IMG/VR virus record: IMGVR_UViG_3300009285_001742
Span: 1 to 30,992 of that record
Length of the DNA: 30,992 nucleotides
DNA from: a virus
Reading direction: 5' to 3' (one strand)
The position numbers and the translations under genes are program-made. The number at the start of each line of letters is the position of its first letter. Position 1 is the stretch's first letter. Below the pieces are notes generated by a model. It worked only from the letters and a program-made list of their open reading frames with translations. It did not search any database and was not told where the DNA came from. Below are positions 22,206 through 29,332 of the stretch, in pieces.

Positions 22206-22498
22206 TCCGCTTCCTCTTCCAGGTACTTGACGATCACTTGCCCATGACAGGGGTTGCCGACGGTGCAGAAGCAGCCAAGGACCTTTCCCTTGAGCGCATG
22301 CACACGCGCGCGGAACACCGCGTCGTTGGCCAGGCGCTCGCGGAAGTACGCCTCGAAGCACGGCAGCGTGTCCCCCGGCAGGTCGTGCAGCTCGCCGCAG
22401 CGCAGACACACGCGCCCCGCGACGACCGGGTTGCCGAAGTAGCCCGTTTCGCCGTGCCCACCACGACCGATGTACTCGTCGTAGGCGTGCTTCTTCAT
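22202..22498 (-). CDS. DUF4326-like protein
   Basis: 98 residues, ATG 22498. YIGRGGHGETGYFGNPVV, AYFRERLANDAVFRARVHAL, KGKVLGCFCTVGNPCHGQVI match the DUF4326 pattern (Y-x-G-R ... F-G-N-P, then L-x-G-K-x-L-G-C-x-C ... C-H-G). A CLRCGELHDLPGDTLPC insert adds a Cys pair. The family is widespread in phages with unconfirmed function; the invariant Cys/His set suggests a zinc-dependent nucleotide or base-processing enzyme, which is inference. A longer frame upstream overlaps the kinase gene and is ignored. Confidence 0.72.
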   Translation of the reverse strand: MKKHAYDEYIGRGGHGETGYFGNPVVAGRVCLRCGELHDLPGDTLPCFEAYFRERLANDAVFRARVHALKGKVLGCFCTVGNPCHGQVIVKYLEEEAE

Positions 22499-22515
22499 GT
22501 TGACGACGCGCGTCC

Positions 22516-23160
22516 TCACAGCAGGTTCTCGATCGCGCGCGCCCACTCCGCCTCGTCGGCGATGGCGTGGTCCCACGGGATCACGCGCACGCGCACGGCG
22601 TGGCTCCACGGGTAGAAGCCGCTCTGCGCGTCGTCGAGGAGCTGCTTGTACCCAGCGTCGATGCTGCGCAGGTAGTCGAGCGTGATGCCCTGCTCCTGTG
22701 GCCGGTTTCGCAGCCGGATGCGCTCCAGGCAGACCTCGGGGCACGCGTCCAGGTAGAGCAACTCCGTCGGCGGGAAGAGCACCAGGCTCATGTTGCGGAC
22801 CGCCGAGATGTAGATCTCCCACTCCTTGGGCTCCATCAGGCCGCTCTCGGTGAGCTTCCAGGCGAAGACCAAGTCGCCCCAGATCGAGCGATCGAGGATC
22901 GCGCCGCTGAACTCGCCCTCGACGATCGCCTCGGTGGCAGCAGACATCTGCAGCGCCCACCGACGATGGAGCATCTCCATCTGGAACGGGAAGGCCCAGC
23001 GCTTCGCGTCGTCGTAGAAGAGCTGCAGCAGCTCGTTGTCGACGGGCTCGCGCAGCAGGCGCAGGCCGTGGCGCTTCGCGAGCGCCTTGGCGATCGTGCT
23101 CTTGCCGACACCGATGTTGCCTTCGACGATGATCGATCGCTTGGGCCACTTCAGTTGCAT
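22516..23160 (-). CDS. Deoxynucleoside kinase
   Basis: 214 residues, ATG 23160. Walker A EGNIGVGKST (13-22), EPV (38-40), DRSIWGDLVFA (Asp 90, Arg 91), and YLDACPEVCLERIRLRNRPQ followed by GITLDYLRSIDAGYKQL (lid and C-terminal helix). This is the dNK/dGK/dCK family, which phosphorylates deoxynucleosides with ATP to feed dNTP synthesis. All key motifs are present and length is usual (200-240). Substrate preference cannot be read from sequence. It is adjacent to the SNF2-like helicase gene with no gap. Confidence 0.88.
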   Translation of the reverse strand: MQLKWPKRSIIVEGNIGVGKSTIAKALAKRHGLRLLREPVDNELLQLFYDDAKRWAFPFQMEMLHRRWALQMSAATEAIVEGEFSGAILDRSIWGDLVFAWKLTESGLMEPKEWEIYISAVRNMSLVLFPPTELLYLDACPEVCLERIRLRNRPQEQGITLDYLRSIDAGYKQLLDDAQSGFYPWSHAVRVRVIPWDHAIADEAEWARAIENLL

Positions 23161-24837
23161 CTAGGCGTCCCCCTCCAACGCTCGTGCCGCGTCCGCTAGC
23201 ACTGCGTCCATTAGGCGTTGCATGTCGGGCTTGCTGTCGCTGTCACCACCACCGAAACACCGCAGCACGACGTCGAGCGCAGAGTCTGCTGCTGGTACAC
23301 CCATCGTCTCCGCGTCCTTGCACTTGCGCTGCAGGACCTCCGTCAACATCCGGTCGATCTCGTGGTCGACGACGACGTGGGTCACCGTCATCGGCCGGTC
23401 GGGCGAGAATGTCCGCATCTCGGACTGGGCCATCGTGGCCGGCGTGAAGTCCAGCTCGCAGTAGATCGCGTGCCGGGCGCACGACAGGTCAATGGCCGTC
23501 TGGCCGACGCCGATGGTGATCACCATGGCGCACGGTCCAAGCTGCGACGTACTACGGAAACGCTCGACCAACGTCCGCCTGCCCTGGCGCGTGGGCGTGT
23601 CCTCTGACGGCGTGTCGCCGTCGACAACGAAGGTCGTCACGCCGTCGCCCACGAGCCGCATCTGGAGCGCACGCGCTACGTCACGGTGCCAACACCAGAC
23701 GACGACGGACTCGCCCTCGGCCAGGTAGTTCTCGGCGCAGTTCGCCGCCGTGTCGGTCTTGACCTTCCCGAACAACCGACGCAGCCGAGCGATCTCACCG
23801 ATGGCCGTGGACAGGCTGCCACCACCGGATCCGCGCAGCGCCATCGCCGCGTCGTCGATCTTGTCCTCGAGCGCCTTGGTGATCTCGACGACCTCCACCG
23901 CGCGCTCGATCTGCGGCACGTCCGCGCGCACGTCCTGCCACGTTCGCCGGATCATCACCTCGGCCATCCGGGCGCGAAACTCGTCGACGTTAGATGTCCC
24001 GTCGGCGACGAAGCCGAACTCGCCCGGATGGCCGTCGCAGTACCGCCGGCAGAAGTCCCAGTACGATCCCCACGCCTGACCGTTCAAGGTGTACAGGATC
24101 GACCAGAGCCCAGCCGGTTTGTTCCATAGCGGCGAGCCTGAAAGACCGATCACGCGTCGGGCGCGCGCCGTTAGCACAGCCGCCGCCTTGCTGCGCTTGG
24201 ACGTGCGGTTAGACAGAAGGTGGCATTCGTCGAAGACGAGCGTACCGATCTTCCGTGCGTCGATACACTGCCACGTCGGGAGAATGTCGTAGTTCAAGAA
24301 GATCGCGTCCGCACCGTCGGCAAAGCCCACCTGATGTCTGCGACCACGGAGGAAGGCCATCTGTGCGCCAGGCCATGCCCTGCGGAACCAGTCCTCCCAC
24401 ACCATGCGCGCCGACAATGGTCCGACGACGACGATGGGCCCATCCCGCATATCGTGTGAAGCAACGGCCTCGGCGGTCTTGCCCAGGCGCATCGCGTCGG
24501 CGATCAGCACGCCGTAGCGTGCTCGCGTGAACGCGACTGCTTCATGTTGATAAGGACGCAGCGTCCAGCCAGGAGTGACCGTGGGGTTCTTGTCCGTAGG
24601 ACGCGAACGCACACACGCATCGTCCAGCAAGAGCGCAGCCTCAGGGATGAGCGGGAGGAAGCTCCGATGCACGATCGACGACAAGGTCTTCTGGTCCGCG
24701 TCGAGGCCTGGGATGTCCAGGTGCCTCTTCGCGATCTCCGGGTCCACAGCGAACCAGTCAGGCCGCCGGGGAAACGCACGGATCTGCTTGACGGAAGCGA
24801 CGTCGCCCGCCAAGCACGCTGCCCATTGCGTGCTCAT
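23161..24837 (-). CDS. SNF2-like SF2 helicase/ATPase
   Basis: 558 residues, ATG 24837, leader of about 14 bases from a promoter-like site. Motifs: LRPYQ (93-97, Q motif), ADAMRLGKT (113-121, motif I), IVVVGP (Ia), VFDECHLL (Walker B, DECH 203-206), GLSGSPLWNK (III, 231-), a C-terminal domain with ESVVVWCWHRDVARAL, and QSEMRTFSPDRP (VI). The family uses ATP to translocate on duplex DNA and remodel forks or annealed strands. First gene of the long minus-strand operon. Motif I has Met-Arg-Leu instead of Met-Gly-Leu, a common phage variant. Confidence 0.85.
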   Translation of the reverse strand: MSTQWAACLAGDVASVKQIRAFPRRPDWFAVDPEIAKRHLDIPGLDADQKTLSSIVHRSFLPLIPEAALLLDDACVRSRPTDKNPTVTPGWTLRPYQHEAVAFTRARYGVLIADAMRLGKTAEAVASHDMRDGPIVVVGPLSARMVWEDWFRRAWPGAQMAFLRGRRHQVGFADGADAIFLNYDILPTWQCIDARKIGTLVFDECHLLSNRTSKRSKAAAVLTARARRVIGLSGSPLWNKPAGLWSILYTLNGQAWGSYWDFCRRYCDGHPGEFGFVADGTSNVDEFRARMAEVMIRRTWQDVRADVPQIERAVEVVEITKALEDKIDDAAMALRGSGGGSLSTAIGEIARLRRLFGKVKTDTAANCAENYLAEGESVVVWCWHRDVARALQMRLVGDGVTTFVVDGDTPSEDTPTRQGRRTLVERFRSTSQLGPCAMVITIGVGQTAIDLSCARHAIYCELDFTPATMAQSEMRTFSPDRPMTVTHVVVDHEIDRMLTEVLQRKCKDAETMGVPAADSALDVVLRCFGGGDSDSKPDMQRLMDAVLADAARALEGDA

Positions 24838-24857
24838 TCATCCAACCGCAGGGTCAA

Positions 24858-24886
24858 GCAATACCGGAAGGGCCGAACGGCGTCAA
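24858..24886 (-). promoter_or_regulatory. Promoter-like site for the minus-strand operon
   Basis: Minus strand: TTGACG (24886-24881), 17 bases, TATTGC (24863-24858), about 20 bases before the helicase ATG. The -35 matches five of six and the -10 four of six consensus bases; the local sequence is AT-richer than surroundings. It reads toward 24837. Confidence 0.55.
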
Positions 24887-24942
24887 CTTTATTTTCGCCA
24901 TTCGTGGAAGCCTGCGGAATCGCGTGTACGCTGATTCGATAG

Positions 24943-24971
24943 TTGACAGGCGCCAGCCGAGCCTGTAGAAG
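24943..24971 (+). promoter_or_regulatory. Promoter-like site for the plus-strand operon
   Basis: TTGACA (24943-24948), 17 bases, TAGAAG (24966-24971), about 75 bases before ATG 25047. The -35 is perfect, the -10 matches four of six. With the minus-strand site it makes a divergent pair in a 209-base gap. Confidence 0.5.
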
Positions 24972-25046
24972 TCGAACCCTGGGCATCCGTCGCATTTCCC
25001 GACGGTGACGGCCGCGCATGGCGGCCAAAAAGGGGTGAAGTTTCCG

Positions 25047-26939
25047 ATGGCTAACGGGCAGCAACCCGCATCCGCAGCGTTGCCGATCAACAGCCCACCC
25101 ACATTAAACAACACGATAACCACCGCTAACACACCAATCGGCACGGCGATACACGGTACGACACGATTCTCCACGTCCAACGGGACCGCTTCCGTTGGCC
25201 AACCGCCGCCGAGCACGGCTGCGCCACCGTCGGGCAACGGCGTCGGCACAGCACCAGCGAGCGCTGCGCCAGCGGGCGCAGGAGGGGCTGGCGGTGCCGG
25301 AGGGCCTGGCGGCAACGGGACAGGCGGCCCTGGTCCTGTAGGGCAGGGGACGGGCCTAGGGGGCGGTCCCCTGGGCCAGGCCGGTGGCTTCTCCGAGGAC
25401 TTCTCCAAAGTCACGACGTTCCGGCGAGGCAACATCGAGATGATGCGTCGACAGAAAGTGCCAGCGCAGTTCAAGGCGATGCGCTGTTACAACTTCGTCG
25501 TCTCGCAGGAGTCGCTGTCTGGCTCGAAGTTCATCAACTCCGACGGCACGCCGTACGTCATCGAGAGCAAGAAGCACCGCATCCTCGAGATCAGCATGCG
25601 CAACGGCGGGTTCTGTAGCTGGATCGGAGTCGAGTACGGTCTGTGGCAAGGCGATCCAGTTTCGCGACAGGTCTTCGACATCATGCGCGGCTTCTGCAAG
25701 GAGCAAGGCGCAAAGCGCGCGATGCGCCGCTTCGCCTACTACGACAACGAAACGAGCACGTCGTACGTCTCGGCCTACAACGGGTACTGCTACAAGAGCA
25801 CAGGCGGCAACGGGTTCGAGCTGATCCCCAACGGCGACGAAGTCGTCTTTGTGGATGACGACGGCGGCCTACCGTGCCTTGCTGTTCAGGCGCCGCACGG
25901 CGTTCTGCTCGACGCGCTGATCAACGACCTGCAGTACCTGCCGTACACGATGGGCGGCATGAACCCGGAACACCAACGCTGCCTGTTCGCGATCTGGATG
26001 TTCACGCTCGCGTTCCCGGACCTCTTCGACGACAAGCCGATCCTGCTAGTCGAAGGCGCTGGCGGGTCGGGCAAGACGGTGTCGGTGCAGCGCATCCACA
26101 CTGTGGTCTACGGCCACGACATAACCCAGGCATTGACGCAGAGCGGCGAGGACGACTTCTCGGTCCACGTCATGCGCAACCCCTGCACACTCTTCGACAA
26201 CACCGACACCTTCATCCCCTGGGTGCGCGACTCGCTCTGCGCCTACGCGACGGGCGCCGGGTGGACGAAGCGCAAGCTCTACACCGACAGCGACGTGATC
26301 CGCTTGAAGCCGATGGGCTTCATCGCGCTGGCGACGAAGAACCCCGCGTCGTTCAAGCGCGACGACGTCGCCGACCGCATGCTGATCATTCGCCTCGAGC
26401 GCCGTGAAGGACGCGGCGGCTTCCTGCCGGCGACGATGATCTTCGACAAGCTGCGCGCGCAGCGCCAGAAGCTGTTCGGCGAGTGGCTCTACTACGTCGA
26501 CCAGATCGTCGCCGCGCTGCGCATGCACCCACCCTACCCGCCCGACGTCGGCCAGCACCGCATGGCGTCGTTCGCGAAGTTCGCCTACGTCGCGGGGCCG
26601 GTGCTCGGGTTCCCATCAACGCTGGTGGCCGAGATGCTCGCGGCGCTGCAATCAGAGCGCCGTGCGCTCATCACCGAGAACGACGTCACCGTCGAGCTGA
26701 TCGACAAGTGGCTTGACACGACGAGCAACCAGGGCCGCGAGGTCCGCACGGCCGATCTCCACCCCGAGCTGGTGGAGGTCGCCGAACGGATGAAAGTCAA
26801 ATACATCCAGCACAATAGCCGGTCGCTGGCGCTGCACATCCGCAACATGGGCGCGGTGCTGGAAAAGCACTTCGTGGTGACGGTCAAGGAGGGCTCGGGG
26901 GGTGGACCGGCTGTGTACAGCTTCAGAAGAAAGGAATGA
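25047..26939 (+). CDS. SF3-type AAA+ helicase (D5/primase-helicase-like) with disordered N-terminus
   Basis: 630 residues from ATG 25047; AAGGGGTGA lies eight bases upstream. Residues about 5-115 are low complexity, first Asn/Thr/Pro-rich, then Gly-rich (GAGGAGGAGGPGGNGTGG). Residues 120-280 resemble the region before D5/NrS-1-type helicases (RRFAYYDNETSTSYVSAYN). The ATPase has Walker A VEGAGGSGKT (335-344), a Walker B-like CTLFDNTD, the SF3 C-motif-like FIALATKNP, and an Arg-rich sensor block (DDVADRMLIIRLERR). A plausible role is replicative unwinding at the nearby origin candidate. No primase signature is visible. Confidence 0.72.
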   Translation: MANGQQPASAALPINSPPTLNNTITTANTPIGTAIHGTTRFSTSNGTASVGQPPPSTAAPPSGNGVGTAPASAAPAGAGGAGGAGGPGGNGTGGPGPVGQGTGLGGGPLGQAGGFSEDFSKVTTFRRGNIEMMRRQKVPAQFKAMRCYNFVVSQESLSGSKFINSDGTPYVIESKKHRILEISMRNGGFCSWIGVEYGLWQGDPVSRQVFDIMRGFCKEQGAKRAMRRFAYYDNETSTSYVSAYNGYCYKSTGGNGFELIPNGDEVVFVDDDGGLPCLAVQAPHGVLLDALINDLQYLPYTMGGMNPEHQRCLFAIWMFTLAFPDLFDDKPILLVEGAGGSGKTVSVQRIHTVVYGHDITQALTQSGEDDFSVHVMRNPCTLFDNTDTFIPWVRDSLCAYATGAGWTKRKLYTDSDVIRLKPMGFIALATKNPASFKRDDVADRMLIIRLERREGRGGFLPATMIFDKLRAQRQKLFGEWLYYVDQIVAALRMHPPYPPDVGQHRMASFAKFAYVAGPVLGFPSTLVAEMLAALQSERRALITENDVTVELIDKWLDTTSNQGREVRTADLHPELVEVAERMKVKYIQHNSRSLALHIRNMGAVLEKHFVVTVKEGSGGGPAVYSFRRKE

Positions 26940-26962
26940 AGTCGCGAGGATGCTGAAAAAAG

Positions 26963-26971
26963 TTATTCACA
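26963..26971. promoter_or_regulatory. DnaA-box-like site, possible origin
   Basis: TTATTCACA matches the DnaA-box consensus TTATNCACA exactly. It lies in the short AT-rich gap (26940-26985, including an A6 run and ACAATAAAC) after the SF3-type helicase gene, a common place for a phage origin. One box only; further boxes not seen nearby. Confidence 0.45.
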
Positions 26972-26984
26972 GGCAACAATAAAC

Positions 26985-27013
26985 TTGACCCCATTCGACA
27001 AGCCCGGTATCAG
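26985..27013 (+). promoter_or_regulatory. Promoter-like site with TATCA repeats
   Basis: TTGACC (26985-26990), 17 bases, TATCAG (27008-27013). A second TATCA at 27019-27023 stands 11 bases after the first, one helical turn, which suggests a regulator half-site overlapping the -10. It is 33 bases before GTG 27046. Confidence 0.5.
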
Positions 27014-27045
27014 TACACTATCATCGGGCGGCGGGAGAGAAACTG

Positions 27046-27573
27046 GTGCGCACACAGAGCAAGCGTTCGAGATCCAAGCAGACCTACACGGTCCGCTTGC
27101 CATTAGACAGCCGACCTCTCGAGGTCTACCTGCCGTACTGGAACATGGACCCGTGCATGACCTGCATGGACGACCAGACCCTGGCCAGGGAATGCGTGAA
27201 CGTCCATACGATCCTCAAGGCCCTGAAGACCCCGAAGGATAAGCGCCAGGTCGAAGATTCGCAAGTTAAGCTCTGGCGCGGCTACGAGGCCCTGCTCACG
27301 GTGATCGGCGTCTGCGCCGGCACCGAGCGGCGCGAACGTGGCTACCCTGAGCCGCTGCTGCGCGAGATCCTGCTCCTCGGCCGTGCTGATGTCGAGCGCG
27401 CGCACAAGAAGGGCACGCCGATCCCGAGCTGGTTCGGCGACGAGAACTTCCACAGCATGCACCGGGCATCGCTGATCGCGTTCATGCCGTCGTGGTACCG
27501 CAGGCACGGCTGGATCGAGCAGCCAAGGCAGATCGTGTGGCCGACGACGCGGCAGTCTCGCGTCCAGGCCTGA
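27046..27573 (+). CDS. MSMEG_6728-family (pyrimidine-dimer glycosylase-like) protein
   Basis: 175 residues from GTG 27046, GGGAGAGA upstream. VYLPYWNMDPCMTCMDDQTL, VNVHTILKAL, QVKLWRGYEALLTVIG, IPSWFGDENFHSMHRASLI and RQIVWP match the MSMEG_6728 family in order (F-L-P-Y ... L-D-x-x-R-L ... M-W-R-G-Y-E ... P-x-W-x-G-x-x-x-F-H-x-S-H-R ... Y-V-W-P). The family is described as related to pyrimidine-dimer DNA glycosylase, so UV-damage repair is the likely role; the activity is not directly shown here. The basic N-terminus (MRTQSKRSRSKQTYTVR) would help DNA binding. Confidence 0.75.
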   Translation: MRTQSKRSRSKQTYTVRLPLDSRPLEVYLPYWNMDPCMTCMDDQTLARECVNVHTILKALKTPKDKRQVEDSQVKLWRGYEALLTVIGVCAGTERRERGYPEPLLREILLLGRADVERAHKKGTPIPSWFGDENFHSMHRASLIAFMPSWYRRHGWIEQPRQIVWPTTRQSRVQA

Positions 27574-27586
27574 TAGTGAAGTGCTG

Positions 27587-27710
27587 GACGACGTTTCTTC
27601 AGGTCGACCAACGTGCTGCAGCGCGTAACTGGGTCACCTGGGGCAGGCGGTTCCTGCCCGCGCGAATGCGCGCCGCGTAAGCGCCGGTTCGACTCCGGCC
27701 GTCGTCCCCA
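27587..27710 (+). ncRNA. tRNA-like 3' end, possible attachment core
   Basis: GCCGG-TTCGACT-CCGGC (27683-27699) is a perfect T-arm, followed by CGTCGTC, C and CCA (ends 27710). GACGACG at 27587-27593 would pair with CGTCGTC, giving a 124-base tRNA-like molecule with hairpins such as GGGCAGG/CCTGCCC, but no normal D-arm or anticodon loop fits, and GACGACG is common in this GC-rich sequence, so the pairing may be chance. Alternatives: a long or decayed tRNA, a tmRNA-like fragment, or a tRNA 3' end copied as a phage attachment core. The nearby excisionase-like gene favours the last. Confidence 0.4.
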
Positions 27711-27711
27711 T

Positions 27712-27781
27712 GCTCGTTGCCGTGAAAACGATAACTCGCAATAGTGCGACGAGTCGACCCTAACGAGCCGCGACAACGAGC
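27712..27781. repeat. Inverted and direct AACGAGC repeats before the excisionase-like gene
   Basis: GCTCGTTG (27712-27719) is complementary to CAACGAGC (27774-27781), eight bases, and its first seven also to AACGAGC at 27762-27768. The two 3' copies are therefore mutually exclusive partners. Inside lie ACTCG/CGAGT and TCGCA/TGCGA hairpins. The arrangement could be arm-type recombination sites, operator sites, or a switchable leader. Confidence 0.45.
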
Positions 27782-27808
27782 GCTCACCTTCACCGGCGGG
27801 GGCAATGG

Positions 27809-27994
27809 ATGCCGCAACTAGTCAGCGCGCGTGAAGTCGCGCGGATCCTGGGAATGACCCAGCACTACGTCTACACGCTGGTCAAGAACGAAGAGATCCC
27901 GCACCTCAAGATCGGCAGTCGGCTACGGTTCGACACCGAGGCGATCACCAAGTGGATCGCGGCGCGACAGAGTACGATGAAGAAGAAGCGCTAG
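27809..27994 (+). CDS. Excisionase/MerR-like helix-turn-helix protein
   Basis: 61 residues from ATG 27809, with GGGGG upstream; ATG 27805 is in another frame. LVSAREVARILGMTQHYVYT, VKNEEIPHLKIGSRLRFDTE and AITKWIAARQ match the HTH_17/excisionase pattern: R-E-V-A-x-x-L-G, recognition helix, G-x-R-x-R-F wing, and W-I. Such proteins bend DNA at attachment sites or act as small regulators. Its neighbours, a tRNA-like end and AACGAGC repeats, suit an attachment region; the degenerate recombinase lies near the left edge of the window. Confidence 0.82.
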   Translation: MPQLVSAREVARILGMTQHYVYTLVKNEEIPHLKIGSRLRFDTEAITKWIAARQSTMKKKR

Positions 27995-27999
27995 AACGT

Positions 28000-28065
28000 G
28001 CTGTCGCCCTGGGCGACGGCACCAGGGGCGGGACCTGCCGTTGCCTCTGAAGGGAGCTGGACGCA
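28000..28065. promoter_or_regulatory. Hairpin-rich 66-base gap
   Basis: GTCGCC-CTG-GGCGAC forms a six-base stem just after the HTH gene, followed by a second weaker stem around CGGCACCAGG and CCTGCCG. No T-run follows, so this may be a weak terminator or leader structure before the next gene, whose ribosome site GAAGGGAG lies near 28050. Confidence 0.35.
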
Positions 28066-28659
28066 ATGAAAACGCGTCGCGTGCTATCGATCGATTGGGA
28101 CTGGGCGACGGGCGCCAGGTGCATCGGTTGCAACCCTGCGCTGTGCGGCTGGCCTCCGGTGTGCGCCGGTGGCGCCTGCTACCCGCGGTCGACCGTACGT
28201 GGGCAGACCATCGGGCACCACAACGCCGATGACGTTCGTCGTCGCGTTGCGACGCTGCTACGCCTGCCGATCAGCCGCGCGCAGAGTCTGTACGTCGCTG
28301 AGAACCACGGGGACATCTTCCGCGTGCTCGACTTCGGCGACTGCGTCTACGACTTCGACGCGCACTGCGACGACGACTCCATGTCTCATGTGCTCAACTG
28401 CGCAAACTGGCGCACGTACGCGAAGAACGTCTACGCCGTCAGGTTCGCGAACAAGTTCACGCCGACGCGACTGCCGCGCAACTTCGACCTCGTGTTCATC
28501 TGCAAGTCGTCGCCCTGGACGCCCAAGGTCTACGACGAGGATCTCTGGGGCCTGGTGGCCGCGTACGCGACGAAGACGGGGCAACCAGAGCAGTTCATAG
28601 GACGTAACGCGCAGAAGCTGGCGCGAGAGTACCAGCGCGCGCTCGCCAAGGGGGTTTAG
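28066..28659 (+). CDS. Arginase-fold-like (UPF0489/peptide-arginase-like) protein
   Basis: 197 residues from ATG 28066, GAAGGGAG upstream. Residues 8-13 read SIDWDW; YVAENHGDIF has Glu 79 and His 81; and VYDFDAHCDDDS (Asp 96, Asp 98, His 100, Asp 102) matches the D-A-H-x-D metal motif of ureohydrolases. A conserved LNCANWRTY follows. This order resembles UPF0489/peptide-arginase proteins that remove urea from arginine side chains. Five Cys in residues 19-38 (CIGC..C....C....C) are unusual and could bind zinc. If active it could convert arginine residues to ornithine; this is inference from motifs. Confidence 0.55.
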   Translation: MKTRRVLSIDWDWATGARCIGCNPALCGWPPVCAGGACYPRSTVRGQTIGHHNADDVRRRVATLLRLPISRAQSLYVAENHGDIFRVLDFGDCVYDFDAHCDDDSMSHVLNCANWRTYAKNVYAVRFANKFTPTRLPRNFDLVFICKSSPWTPKVYDEDLWGLVAAYATKTGQPEQFIGRNAQKLAREYQRALAKGV

Positions 28660-28660
28660 C

Positions 28661-28903
28661 GTGACGAGCGATACCTGCACCTGCGGCAAGTCATTCCGAG
28701 GCGGCGAGGACTACCGCGACCATCTGCCGTGTCCTGGCAGCAAGGAAGACCAGCTCCGCGCGGCGCTCAAGCGCCTGATCGATCGAGTTCTAGCCCTGCA
28801 ATTCGGGTGCAGGTGCGCCTACTGGGACGATCGGTGCCTAAACTGCAAGCGCATCGAGAGCACGCAGCAGCTTGCGGCCGAGCTGAATCGAGCAACGGAG
28901 TAA
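28661..28903 (+). CDS. Small zinc-finger-like protein
   Basis: 80 residues from GTG 28661, one base after the previous stop. CTCGKSFRGGEDYRDHLPC resembles a C2HC finger (C-x-C-G-K-x-F...H-x-x-C), and CRCAYWDDRCLNC gives a second Cys cluster, both likely Zn sites, separated by a helix (DQLRAALKRLIDRVLAL). Role unknown; probably a regulator or adaptor. It ends in front of a T-rich run (28904-28910) that has no hairpin before it. Confidence 0.55.
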   Translation: MTSDTCTCGKSFRGGEDYRDHLPCPGSKEDQLRAALKRLIDRVLALQFGCRCAYWDDRCLNCKRIESTQQLAAELNRATE

Positions 28904-28927
28904 CTTTTTTCTTGACTCCGAGGCCAA

Positions 28928-28943
28928 TATCACTGTAGTGATA
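28928..28943. promoter_or_regulatory. Palindromic operator-like site
   Basis: TATCACT (28928-28934) and AGTGATA (28937-28943) are perfect inverted repeats two bases apart, 12 bases before ATG 28956. A TTGACT box at 28912-28917 lies upstream, but no clear -10 at 17 bases, so the palindrome itself may overlap the promoter. The HicB-like product of the next gene is a natural candidate to bind it. Confidence 0.45.
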
Positions 28944-28955
28944 AAGGACACGGCA

Positions 28956-29327
28956 ATGACGCTTCAATGCACTCACCGGATCAGCATCATCCACGTCGAA
29001 GAGGACAACGGTTCCGGCTTTTACATGGCGTACATGCCGGACTACGGATCGACGGCGCTCAGTGCAGTGGGCGCCACCCCCGACGACGCGCTCGATGCCC
29101 TGGATACGCACCGCAGGGTGATCGTGCAGTACCGCGCCGACCAGGATCTGTCGATCCCGCACGCCAAGCACGACATGGTCGGCATCCTGAACCAGTGGCC
29201 GCCCAAGAAGGGCTGCCCGGCCTGCATGAAGGAGTGGCAGTCGCGCCGGGCGTCCCAGCGGGCGTCCAAGCAGGCGTCCAAGCGGACAACGAAGCCGGCT
29301 AGCAGGAAAGCTGCGCGCAAGGGCTAG
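28956..29327 (+). CDS. HicB-like antitoxin-type protein with basic tail
   Basis: 123 residues. ATG 28956 is preferred to GTG 28938: AAAGGA lies about nine bases upstream. GFYMAYMPDYGSTALSAVGA, TPDDALDALD and VIVQYRADQDLSIP follow the HicB partial RNase-H fold (strand-G-turn, then T-x-x-D-A helix). No HicA toxin gene is beside it. Residues 87-90 carry CxxC, and the last 30 residues are Lys/Arg/Ala/Ser-rich (RRASQRASKQASKRTTKPAS...), like a histone H1 tail, a likely DNA-binding addition. Autoregulation through the palindrome upstream is plausible. Confidence 0.6.
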   Translation: MTLQCTHRISIIHVEEDNGSGFYMAYMPDYGSTALSAVGATPDDALDALDTHRRVIVQYRADQDLSIPHAKHDMVGILNQWPPKKGCPACMKEWQSRRASQRASKQASKRTTKPASRKAARKG

Positions 29328-29332
29328 CTGCC

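Noticed and set aside
27587-27710. Clear functional tRNA
   Set aside because: T-arm and CCA are good, but no normal D-arm or anticodon loop can be drawn and the length of 124 is too large.
28904-28910. Rho-independent terminator at the T-run after the zinc-finger-like gene
   Set aside because: Six T are present but no hairpin precedes them.
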